The notes under the pieces: generated by a model
Databases searched by the model: none
Told to the model about the DNA's origin: nothing
The model's input: the letters and a program-made list of their open reading frames with translations, nothing else
Shown here: one piece after another, positions 44,960 through 52,875 of the stretch
Layout of the letters: each line of letters starts with the position of its first letter
Numbering within the stretch: position 1 is the first letter of the stretch
Assembly (NCBI RefSeq): GCF_034262375.1
Contig: NZ_CP139558.1
Location: 4,650,001-4,714,000, forward strand
DNA length: 64,000 nt
Origin: Mucilaginibacter sabulilitoris
GTDB taxonomy: Bacteria > Bacteroidota > Bacteroidia > Sphingobacteriales > Sphingobacteriaceae
Direction of reading: 5' to 3'
Translations under genes and position numbers: made by a program

Positions 44960-46786
44960 TTAAATTTCCTCGGAGGTTAATTCATGTTGTACCCCCTTGA
45001 TCATGTCTTTTTTAGTAACAATTATTTGCTCAATGGCCAGTATATCCATTTCACTTTTTAAAAAACATTGCAAAGCGTCTTCTGGGGTACATACAATGGG
45101 TTCATCTTTAACATTAAATGAGGTATTAATGAGAATAGGGCAACCTGTTAAGTCAAAAAAAGCCGCTATTAAATTGTAAAATTCCGTATGCCTGTGTTTG
45201 TTGACGGTTTGAATCCGAGCTGAAAAATCTACATGTGTAACAGCAGGTAACACCGATCTGGTAACTTTTAATAACTCCAGTCCCTTTTTGTTTGCAGCAT
45301 CGGCAGCCGGCAGGCGGTGCTTTTCTTTGATGGAGCTTACTAAAAGCATGTAAGGACTCGGGCTGGTAGTATTGAAATAAAGGTGCGCGTATTCTTCCAA
45401 AACAGCCGGTGCAAATGGCCGGAATGATTCCCGGAATTTGATCTTTTGGTTCATGACCGATTGCATATCCGCCCTACGCGGATCACCCAGAATACTGCGG
45501 GCTCCTAATGCCCGCGGACCAAACTCCATGCGACCCCTGAAATAACCAACAACTTTGCCTTCATCAAGATACCTGGCAATCGTTTTGTTAAATTCGGCTT
45601 CATTTTGGACCTGATAATGTAGCCCCCGGTTCGCAAGCATTTCGGCAATATATTCTTTTGTAAATGAAGGCCCGAGCAATGCATTTTTCATCAGGTCATG
45701 GCCGGTCTCTTTACGCTGGTTGTTCAGGTACTGATAATGTGCAAAGTAAGCAGCGCCCAAAGCGCCTCCGGCATCTCCGGCGGCAGGTTGTATCCATAAG
45801 TTCTTAAATCCCGATCGCTCCTGTATCTTACCATTAATTACACAGTTTAAGGCCACGCCGCCGGCCATACACAGATTTTCATTCGGATAAGACTGCTCCA
45901 GATCAGTAACCATATTCAGCATGACCATTTCCGTTACTTTTTGTACAGAACAGGCAATATCCATATGAAATTTATCGAGTTTTTCACCTGCTTTTCTTGG
46001 GCCGCGGCCAAACAACCGGTAAAAGCGTTTATGGGTCATGGTTAAACCCGCGCAGTAATTAAAATACCGCATATTAAGCCGGAAAGAACCATCCGGCTTT
46101 AAATCAATAAGCTTTTCAAGAATCAGGGGTACAAAACCGGGTTCTCCGTATGGGGCCAAACCCATCACCTTATATTCGTCACTGTTTACCTTAAAACCGA
46201 GGTAATAAGTGAACGCTGAATAAAACAACCCTAAAGAATGAGGGAACCGCATCTCCCGGAGCAATCGCAGCTTGTTACCACTGCCCAGCCAAACGGAGGT
46301 AGTGGTCCACTCTCCTACGCCATCGGCAGTAAGCACAAGGGAATTTTCAAAAGGAGACGGAAAAAACGCGGAAGCCGCGTGGGCTTGATGATGTTCGGTA
46401 AAAAGCAGGTTATCATCTTGATAAGTCCACCTCTCATCTATGTGGCCAAGCGCTTTGATGATATGCTTCTTCATGAATACCTTATCCTTTATCCACAATG
46501 GCACCGCTTTTAAAAAGGATGGCAAGCCGGCGGGCGCCGTAGCCAGATAAGTTTCAATCAAGCGCTCAAACTTTACAAACGGCTTTTCATAAAATACAAC
46601 ATAGTCAACCTGACCTAGTGAAATTCCGGCCTCCTCAAGGCAATACTCTATGGAGAAAGCCGGAAAACGGGCATCATTTTTTATCCGCGTAAAGCGTTCT
46701 TCCTGCACTGCTGCGATGATTTCACCATCGCAGAGTAGGCAGGCCGCGCTGTCATGATAATAAGCAGATATACCCAATATATACAT
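44960..46786 (-). CDS. NodU/CmcH/SxtI-type carbamoyltransferase
   Basis: 608 residues. It transfers carbamoyl from carbamoyl phosphate, via carbamoyl-adenylate, to a hydroxyl of an unknown acceptor. The N-terminal ASKHA half starts MYILGISAYYHDSAACLLCDGEIIAAVQEER and has the metal site HHQAHAASAFF (His132/133/136) and LVLTADGVGEWTTT. The later nucleotide motif MAGGVALNCVINGK leads into the C-terminal carbamoyltransferase block GRMEFGPRALGARSILGDPR. The end (ALQCFLKSEMDILAIEQIIV) is complete. Its ATG is 4 bases after the stop of the DUF5989/SxtK-like gene. Such enzymes decorate Nod factors, cephamycin and saxitoxin; in a PUL the acceptor may be a sugar hydroxyl. Confidence 0.94.
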   Translation of the reverse strand: MYILGISAYYHDSAACLLCDGEIIAAVQEERFTRIKNDARFPAFSIEYCLEEAGISLGQVDYVVFYEKPFVKFERLIETYLATAPAGLPSFLKAVPLWIKDKVFMKKHIIKALGHIDERWTYQDDNLLFTEHHQAHAASAFFPSPFENSLVLTADGVGEWTTTSVWLGSGNKLRLLREMRFPHSLGLFYSAFTYYLGFKVNSDEYKVMGLAPYGEPGFVPLILEKLIDLKPDGSFRLNMRYFNYCAGLTMTHKRFYRLFGRGPRKAGEKLDKFHMDIACSVQKVTEMVMLNMVTDLEQSYPNENLCMAGGVALNCVINGKIQERSGFKNLWIQPAAGDAGGALGAAYFAHYQYLNNQRKETGHDLMKNALLGPSFTKEYIAEMLANRGLHYQVQNEAEFNKTIARYLDEGKVVGYFRGRMEFGPRALGARSILGDPRRADMQSVMNQKIKFRESFRPFAPAVLEEYAHLYFNTTSPSPYMLLVSSIKEKHRLPAADAANKKGLELLKVTRSVLPAVTHVDFSARIQTVNKHRHTEFYNLIAAFFDLTGCPILINTSFNVKDEPIVCTPEDALQCFLKSEMDILAIEQIIVTKKDMIKGVQHELTSEEI

Positions 46787-46790
46787 CGGT

Positions 46791-46940
46791 TTAGAATAAG
46801 GAATAAATAAATGGAGCCAGAACAGATCCCTGTGCCATAACCACCAGCATACCTAAAAGAACAAGTAAAATAAATAAGGGCCAAAGCCAAAATTTACGCC
46901 GGTGTTTTAAAAACTCCCAAAATTCAACCAGTAGTTCCAT
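46791..46940 (-). CDS. DUF5989 / SxtK-like small membrane protein
   Basis: A 49-codon gene, short enough to be missed by size cut-offs. From ATG 46940 it reads MELLVEFWEFLKHRRKFW, then a single membrane helix (LWPLFILLVLLGMLVVMA) and a short tail ending PFIYSLF. The amphipathic N-terminus with FWEFLKHRRKFWLWP and one helix is the pattern of DUF5989 proteins, which accompany SxtJ and carbamoyltransferase genes in many bacteria. Spacing is 4 bases on each side (SxtJ-like stop 46945; carbamoyltransferase ATG 46786), which strongly supports translation. Confidence 0.88.
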   Translation of the reverse strand: MELLVEFWEFLKHRRKFWLWPLFILLVLLGMLVVMAQGSVLAPFIYSLF

Positions 46941-46944
46941 ATTT

Positions 46945-47358
46945 TTAAAACTGTTTTTTCAATGAAGACGAAACTGCCTGCTTATCATCCGTAAGCCAGT
47001 ATGACTTTTGCCGGGGTTGATATTTTCTGTTCAACGGATCGCGGCCTGTCATTTTTAAAATCAGGTTTACAGGCGTAAAAAACAGAATATATATCAGGGT
47101 AAGCCAGATAAGGGTATTCATGTAACCCAGGTAATGAGCCAGTTTTTCCCAGATGATACGCGGCATTAAAAGCCACGACGGCTTCATCAAACTCAGGCTG
47201 ATAAATAACAACGCAAAACCGGCAAAATACGGCCATGCAGGCAGCGCTTTAGTATGCTGGTATAAAGCTATGGCTGCTAAAACAGCACCAAGCGTTAATC
47301 CAAATTTGCGGTTATCCTTATTGGCCGGTCGTTTATCTGCTATCATACGCTTTTGCAT
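46945..47358 (-). CDS. SxtJ-family membrane protein
   Basis: 137 residues with three or four hydrophobic segments (about 24-40, 43-60, 80-105). SxtJ-like pattern: DNRKFGLTLGAVLAAIALY, FISLSLMKPSWLLMPRIIWEKLAHYLGYMNTLIWLTLIYILFFTPVNLILKMTGRDPL. The function of SxtJ is unknown; it is named from the saxitoxin cluster, where it sits by a carbamoyltransferase. Its ATG overlaps the SGNH gene stop by one base. Confidence 0.88.
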   Translation of the reverse strand: MQKRMIADKRPANKDNRKFGLTLGAVLAAIALYQHTKALPAWPYFAGFALLFISLSLMKPSWLLMPRIIWEKLAHYLGYMNTLIWLTLIYILFFTPVNLILKMTGRDPLNRKYQPRQKSYWLTDDKQAVSSSLKKQF

Positions 47359-49208
47359 TAATTACCCCTGTTTTCAAGGTTAGCATAATTTTTTTTCAGT
47401 TGCTCCTTGAGCAGGTTATTAGCAGGGTCTTTTTTAAGTGCATTATTAATGCCAATAATAGCGGTTAGCTTTTTGCGGACACTTAGCAACATGCCGTTAC
47501 CGGGATTATTTTTCAGCGCGTAGTCAATATAATCGATGGCCTTTTCCGGACAATTAACCTTTACTTCCAAAACAAACAGCTTTTGCGCAAGTGCTATGGA
47601 TGATTTTATGATAAAAGCCCGGTGCCAGTAATTAATAGCCTTAAAATTGTCGCCGTCCGCTGCGCTGAGTTGCCCGGCAAAAAGGTAAAATGCAGGATCG
47701 TACGGATATTCGAGCATCACGGCTTCAGCTACTTTTAACATGGCTCGCTTATCATTCTTTTGCTGATAAAAGCTCATAAGCTGATCCATGGCATCATTCC
47801 AGGGCAAGCCATTTTTGAGCATATGCATAGCAATAAGTTCTTCAGGTGTACGGGGATAAGGATCGGCGATTTTTTTATTGTTAAAGGGCCAGCCCTTTTT
47901 TAAAAAAGCTATACTATATGCACCAAATAACGAATCTACCTTGGTTATCGGCATCTGTTGCCATAACTGTTTAACGGAGATACTTGTGACCGGCTTAGCC
48001 GCAATGACGCGATGGGCGGTAAGGGATTGAAAAAATGCTTCAGACATGAGCGAATAACCCCATAAATTGGGGTGTACATGCTCGAGCAGTGTGCTATTAT
48101 CCAGTATTCCATAAACCGATCTGCTCTCAAATGCCTTTTTGGTGTCAACCAGATAAACACCGGGATACCTTTTAGTTGCTGCTGTGATAACGCTATCCAT
48201 TTGTTCAGGAGCCCTGAATCGCAGCATATCCTGATCTTTCGCCTTTATAAATAACTGTCTGGCTTTCAGGCTATCCTTTTTCAGGTAGGCCTCCATACCT
48301 TTTTGATAAGTTATACCCGCCCCATTACTCGGGTCACGGTCGCTAATAAAAGGCGGCAAGTCTTTTTCATTGCTGACCAGGTTACTTATCAAAACAGGAA
48401 TTTTTTTGGCCGATAGTAAACTACATGCCGCATTAATGTTCCGCGCAAACTGGGTAATACCTGTTTTAAATTTAACCGACTGGTAAGCTATACGCTGGTC
48501 GGCTGCCATTCGCTCCATCAGACTTTTATTCACACTATCTCCTTTTGCACCGGTAAGGCGCCCCACTGTTGATAATGTATTAAAGGCGAGCTGAACAACC
48601 CGGAGCTTTTTAAGCGATATCAGCGATTGTATAACCCAGCGCTGATTACCCAACTTACTGGTTGACCCGATCCCCAGGGCGCCGTAATATTCATTATGAC
48701 CGCTGTAAATCAATACCGCATCGGGTTCATATTGATCCAGTTCCTTAGCCATATCCAGCACGGTATAAGAGTTAACCGCTGTAAGCGAGAGATTAATGAT
48801 CTCAAAATCGACGTCAGGATACATTTGCATCAGCCTGTATTTTAACCAGCGATGAAAAGCGCCATTATGCATATAGGGATATCCTATAGTTGTCGATTCG
48901 CCTAAAACAAACAAGCGAATGGTTCCTTTACTCTTTTTTATTTTAAATGGTTCAAAATTGCCAATGGTGGCATTTGCGGCATTGGTAAAGTACCGTTCGG
49001 AAACGTATTTATTCATCACCAGGCAATCCGGACAACTTTCATCAGTGACAAACAAGGGGAGGTTATGCCCATAGCTGAAAAGTCTTAATGTCCCTTCCAG
49101 CAATGCCAGCAATAAAAAAGGCATAGCAATAGCAGTCAGCTTAAAAATGATCTTCTTTTTTTTACTGATCTGACTATTCGCTTTTGCGTTGTTTTTTACT
49201 GCCGGCAC
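47358..49208 (-). CDS. Membrane-anchored SGNH/GDSL hydrolase with C-terminal helical repeats
   Basis: 616 residues from a GTG at 49208; no earlier or nearby ATG fits. A basic N-terminus and one membrane helix (about 22-40) place the body in the periplasm. The SGNH core has VLGESTTIGYPY (Ser105), block III SGHNEYYGALG (Asn172) and the His block LEHVHPNLWGYSLM, where Glu stands at the usual Asp position of DxxH. From about residue 430 come TPR-like helices (WNDAMDQLMSFYQQKNDKRAML; YDPAFYLFAGQLSAADGDNFKAINYW). It resembles the GDSL-lipase gene (sxtL) of saxitoxin clusters in role and context. Possible esterase, acyltransferase or deacylase. Confidence 0.85.
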   Translation of the reverse strand: MPAVKNNAKANSQISKKKKIIFKLTAIAMPFLLLALLEGTLRLFSYGHNLPLFVTDESCPDCLVMNKYVSERYFTNAANATIGNFEPFKIKKSKGTIRLFVLGESTTIGYPYMHNGAFHRWLKYRLMQMYPDVDFEIINLSLTAVNSYTVLDMAKELDQYEPDAVLIYSGHNEYYGALGIGSTSKLGNQRWVIQSLISLKKLRVVQLAFNTLSTVGRLTGAKGDSVNKSLMERMAADQRIAYQSVKFKTGITQFARNINAACSLLSAKKIPVLISNLVSNEKDLPPFISDRDPSNGAGITYQKGMEAYLKKDSLKARQLFIKAKDQDMLRFRAPEQMDSVITAATKRYPGVYLVDTKKAFESRSVYGILDNSTLLEHVHPNLWGYSLMSEAFFQSLTAHRVIAAKPVTSISVKQLWQQMPITKVDSLFGAYSIAFLKKGWPFNNKKIADPYPRTPEELIAMHMLKNGLPWNDAMDQLMSFYQQKNDKRAMLKVAEAVMLEYPYDPAFYLFAGQLSAADGDNFKAINYWHRAFIIKSSIALAQKLFVLEVKVNCPEKAIDYIDYALKNNPGNGMLLSVRKKLTAIIGINNALKKDPANNLLKEQLKKNYANLENRGN

Positions 49209-49219
49209 TTGTAATATTG

Positions 49220-51211
49220 TTATTGGTCGTGGTTATTTGCCTTGATATTGACGCTGCTTATCCGTGTGGGCAGCCAAACCTGCATTTCGGATTTACCCCG
49301 ATTGGCCCAGGAATAATAGGGGATCGCCGTGAGTGTGCCCTGCGCTGTTTTTACACCGTTTCCGTCATCTGTGGGTGCCAAAACCGGAACCTGCGCTTTG
49401 ATGGTTACTATCCCATTCAACATATTCTGATCATATGCTACGTTAAAAGCAGTATTTTCAGGGACGATGTAACTTTGTTTCTCTTGATCGGAATTAACCT
49501 GTTCAACACAATACATGAGCGGCCCTCTTTGCAACGCTATCTTATTCACATTTACCTTTACACTATCAATCGCCTTGATTTTGCGAACGGGCATTGGCAA
49601 ATTAAGGCTTAGCATATCACCTTTTTTCCAATCGCGTGTTATTACGGCATAGCCATTCTGCATGATATATTTTGCCGGTTTACCGTTTAAGGTAATGGTA
49701 AATGTACTGTCGGCCTTGTCTGTAAACTGATAGGTTTCGCCCGGTACCGGCTGGTTCACCGCCCAGCCCGGAATCCGTACGTGTAACGGAAAGTTCAATT
49801 TAGATACCGGGTTCACAGCCATTTTGATATTTCCGTTCCACGGGTAGTTGCTTTGCTGCTGCAATTGCACTTTACCCTTTTTTAATGCAACTGTAGTACT
49901 GCTGCCAACAAAAAGGTTTACCCAAACGGCATCGTCACTGGATGCATAAATATAATTGCCTAATGATTCTACCAGCCTGGCGATATTGGAGGGACAGCAA
50001 GCGGTACCGAACCATTCGCTCCGTTGATAATTATTATCTGAAGCCAGCGGGTTTCCATAAAAGAAACGGTCGCCGCTTAAGGATAACCCATCAAGCGCTC
50101 CGTTATAAAGACTGCGTTCCAGCACGTCAACAAATTTGGCATTACCTGTAAGTAAGTTCATTCGTTCGTTCCAAAGCACCATCCCTACTGAGGCGCAGGT
50201 TTCGCAATAAGCGCTTTTGTTCGGCAGATCATAGTCAACCGTAAAACCCTCATTACTGCCAGATGAACCTATGCCGCCGGTAATATACATGTTGCGGTAT
50301 ACGACGTCTTCCCAAACATTATTCATTGCTTTCAGGTACCCCGGATCGTTGCGGGCGGCGCCAACATCTGCAGCACCGGTATACAGGTACATGGCCCTTA
50401 CCGCGTGCCCTTCAATTTGCGATTGCTCTTTTACCGGTACATCATCCTGGCAATACTTTTCGCCCATGTGCCTGTTAGTCCAGATAGCGCCCCTGCCATA
50501 ACCGTGTCCGCGTTGCTGCAAATACCAATCGGCCAGGTCAAGATATTTTTCTTTTCCGGTAGCCTTGTACAGTTTAACCAATGCAAGTTCTATTTCCTCG
50601 TGCCCGGAAACCCAGTGGCGGTTCTGCTGTTTGAAGGTGCTGTCTATGTTGTCGGCAACGCGGCTTGCCACGTCGAGCAGTTTGCGTTTTCCGGTGGTAT
50701 TATAATAGGCAACCGCTGCTTCAATCAGGTGACCGGCGTTGTAATCTTCATGCTTTTCCATATCAGACCAGCGGTTCTCCAATCCCGAGAGGGTATAATA
50801 GGTATTCAGGTAGCCATCAGGCTGCTGGGCGGCGGCTATTTTGCTGATCCATTCATCGGCCTTTGCTTCCAGCTTAGCATCGGGATGGTTTTTAAGGGAA
50901 TAGGCAATGGCTTCCAGCGCCTTGTACACATCAGAATCGTCAAAATAGATGCCTTCATGTTTTTCGCCCTGTTTGCGTGCTACCTTTTCAAAGTTCCTGA
51001 TACGGGGCGTAACCACTTCGGTTTGCTGTATACAAACGGGTATTGTTATATTCGTTACCGTATTGATCCGGGGCGACCAGAATTTATCATTGATTTGCAC
51101 CTGTGCAAAGTTAACCGGTGTCATTTTTACGATGTTCTGTTGCGCATTAGCCGCCCAGTGTATCATTGCCGGCAGGGCAAGCAAAACAAGCTTTCTTTTA
51201 AGAATGTCCAT
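49220..51211 (-). CDS. Secreted GH127 beta-L-arabinofuranosidase
   Basis: 663 residues, signal peptide MDILKRKLVLLALPAMIHWAANAQ. Removes terminal beta-L-arabinofuranose from glycans such as hydroxyproline-linked arabino-oligosaccharides. Sequence signatures: KFWSPRINTV, KHEDYNAGHLIEAAVAYY, AYCETCASVGMVLWNERM (zinc-ligand Glu and Cys, acid/base Glu region) and GTACCPSNIARLVES (Cys nucleophile plus Cys ligand). C-terminal beta-sandwiches hold FPLHVRIPGWAVNQPV and KIALQRGPLMYCVEQV. A normal-length, intact enzyme, first hydrolase after SusD (50-base gap) and 11 bases before the SGNH gene. Confidence 0.94.
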   Translation of the reverse strand: MDILKRKLVLLALPAMIHWAANAQQNIVKMTPVNFAQVQINDKFWSPRINTVTNITIPVCIQQTEVVTPRIRNFEKVARKQGEKHEGIYFDDSDVYKALEAIAYSLKNHPDAKLEAKADEWISKIAAAQQPDGYLNTYYTLSGLENRWSDMEKHEDYNAGHLIEAAVAYYNTTGKRKLLDVASRVADNIDSTFKQQNRHWVSGHEEIELALVKLYKATGKEKYLDLADWYLQQRGHGYGRGAIWTNRHMGEKYCQDDVPVKEQSQIEGHAVRAMYLYTGAADVGAARNDPGYLKAMNNVWEDVVYRNMYITGGIGSSGSNEGFTVDYDLPNKSAYCETCASVGMVLWNERMNLLTGNAKFVDVLERSLYNGALDGLSLSGDRFFYGNPLASDNNYQRSEWFGTACCPSNIARLVESLGNYIYASSDDAVWVNLFVGSSTTVALKKGKVQLQQQSNYPWNGNIKMAVNPVSKLNFPLHVRIPGWAVNQPVPGETYQFTDKADSTFTITLNGKPAKYIMQNGYAVITRDWKKGDMLSLNLPMPVRKIKAIDSVKVNVNKIALQRGPLMYCVEQVNSDQEKQSYIVPENTAFNVAYDQNMLNGIVTIKAQVPVLAPTDDGNGVKTAQGTLTAIPYYSWANRGKSEMQVWLPTRISSVNIKANNHDQ

Positions 51212-51261
51212 ATTGTAAGGTTTATATAAGCACCGCAGATAAACCGCGGTGCGGTATGCAT

Positions 51262-52863
51262 TTAATAACCTGGATTTTGTTTAAGATTTGGGTTTGAATT
51301 GAGCGCTTGTTGCGGTAGCGGGAAAATGATCTTATCGTCGCCTTTAGGCTTATGCGACAACCAGCTTTTTTTGGTATAAACACCAAAGCGTATGTCATCA
51401 CGTCTCCTGAAACCTTCCCAGGCAAACTCATAACCCAGCTGGTCTAAAAATCCGCCATATTGTACGGTACTCTGATCGGCAGGATCTACAATCTTGTAAT
51501 TTTCAACATAACCATATTTGTAAACCGTGTTTTTGGTAAGATCAGCGGCGGTAACAGCAGCTTCGGCCGGATTCTTTTTAAATGCCCGGGCTCTTACCTG
51601 TGTAACCAAAGCGGCGGCTTGCGCAGCGTCGCCCGTTCTTAACAAACATTCCGCTTTCATCATTAATACCTGTCCGTATCTGAAAAAAGGAAAGTCATTG
51701 CTCAGATTTGACATTGCCCCTAACTGAACTTCAAACTTGTTCATGCGGTAGCCTTCAGATTCTCCGGTGAATAATCCGTTAGGAATATCTTTAGTAAAAT
51801 TTAATGGTTTGCCAGCCTGGTCATAGGAACCCAATAAAGGTTTGCCATCTGTGCCAAATTGCGGCCCTATAAGCCAGGTATCATTTAAACGTTCATCATT
51901 GGCGCTATAGGTATCTATAAATTGCGATATGCCCATAGCCGACCCGGATCCCCATGGTGTGGCCTGCATATTTTTTTTGCCTTTTAAAGCACCATGCCAG
52001 GAATACATTTCGGTAAATAAGCCCTGTGCCAGCGTTTGGTCAAAGGGTATGGCAAACACGATCTCAGGTGAGTTTTCATTTTGGGTTTTAAAAATATCGG
52101 AATAGTTGTTTTCAAGTGTGTATTTACCCACAATGTCATTACACTGTGCTAAACACTCCGCCCATTTAGCCTGGCCCGCGTAAACCTGTGCGTTTAAATA
52201 AACATTGGCCAGCAGTGCTTTGGCTGCCCATTTATTAAAACGGCCGTACATCGTTTTATCCTGAACCTCGCTCAAAGCCGGTATGGAAGCTGTTAATTCG
52301 GTTACCACAAAATCATAAATATCCTTACGGGCGGTCATTTGCGGAAGTTCCTTGCCTGATGTTGTTACCAGAGGCGCGTTTCCAAAATTATCACAGACCA
52401 ACCAGTAGTAAAATGCCCGTACCGTTCTCATCTCTCCAAGTAAAGCTTCTTTGCTTGATCCGGCTACCGGAGCTATTGTTCCCTTTTCTATCTGCTCGAT
52501 GATCCGGTTACAATTAATTATTCCCGAATAGAATGTATTGAACATATTATTGAGCTGGGGGTCTTCGGAATTATAGGTATGCAAGTGCATGTGTTTGTAG
52601 ATACCGCCGTCGTCCCAGCCCGAGGCGTTAGCAGGCATCACTAGTTCGTCACTAGTAGTTTCCTCCAGCATATAATAGTTCTGATGGCCAAACATGTCGC
52701 GCATTTTAGCATATACAATCCCAATGGCGGCATTGGTATTATCATATTTATAAGTTGTTGAGGTAACGTCTGAGTAAACAACCTCATCAAGATTGCTTTT
52801 GCATGCCGTTAAAGCGGTTATCATGAGTACCGACACAGCTGCTATATATTTTAAATTGCTCAT
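51262..52863 (-). CDS. SusD/RagB-family surface glycan-binding lipoprotein
   Basis: 533 residues. A lipoprotein signal with lipobox ITALTAC gives Cys21 as the acylated residue. TPR-rich SusD fold: FYSGIINCNRIIEQIEKG, AFYYWLVCDNFGNAPLVT, FNKWAAKALLANVYLNAQVYAGQAKWAECLAQCNDIV, and the C-terminal GGFLDQLGYEFAWEGFRRRDDIRFGVYTKKSW followed by IIFPLPQQALNSNPNLKQNPGY. It forms the lid of the SusC transporter. 12 bases after susC. Confidence 0.97.
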   Translation of the reverse strand: MSNLKYIAAVSVLMITALTACKSNLDEVVYSDVTSTTYKYDNTNAAIGIVYAKMRDMFGHQNYYMLEETTSDELVMPANASGWDDGGIYKHMHLHTYNSEDPQLNNMFNTFYSGIINCNRIIEQIEKGTIAPVAGSSKEALLGEMRTVRAFYYWLVCDNFGNAPLVTTSGKELPQMTARKDIYDFVVTELTASIPALSEVQDKTMYGRFNKWAAKALLANVYLNAQVYAGQAKWAECLAQCNDIVGKYTLENNYSDIFKTQNENSPEIVFAIPFDQTLAQGLFTEMYSWHGALKGKKNMQATPWGSGSAMGISQFIDTYSANDERLNDTWLIGPQFGTDGKPLLGSYDQAGKPLNFTKDIPNGLFTGESEGYRMNKFEVQLGAMSNLSNDFPFFRYGQVLMMKAECLLRTGDAAQAAALVTQVRARAFKKNPAEAAVTAADLTKNTVYKYGYVENYKIVDPADQSTVQYGGFLDQLGYEFAWEGFRRRDDIRFGVYTKKSWLSHKPKGDDKIIFPLPQQALNSNPNLKQNPGY

Positions 52864-52875
52864 AAAAAATCCTGT

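Noticed and set aside
46681..46890. 69-codon minus-strand frame overlapping the carbamoyltransferase start
   Set aside because: Out of frame with both the DUF5989/SxtK-like gene and the carbamoyltransferase, which explain the same bases much better.
44960..49208. Saxitoxin biosynthesis cluster
   Set aside because: Only the sxtI/J/K/L-like quartet is present. The backbone genes (polyketide synthase-like sxtA, amidinotransferase, oxygenases) are absent, and the context is a PUL.
50405..51229. 274-codon plus-strand frame opposite the GH127 gene
   Set aside because: A shadow of a clear GH127 enzyme on the other strand. The translation is low in recognisable structure and matches no family.
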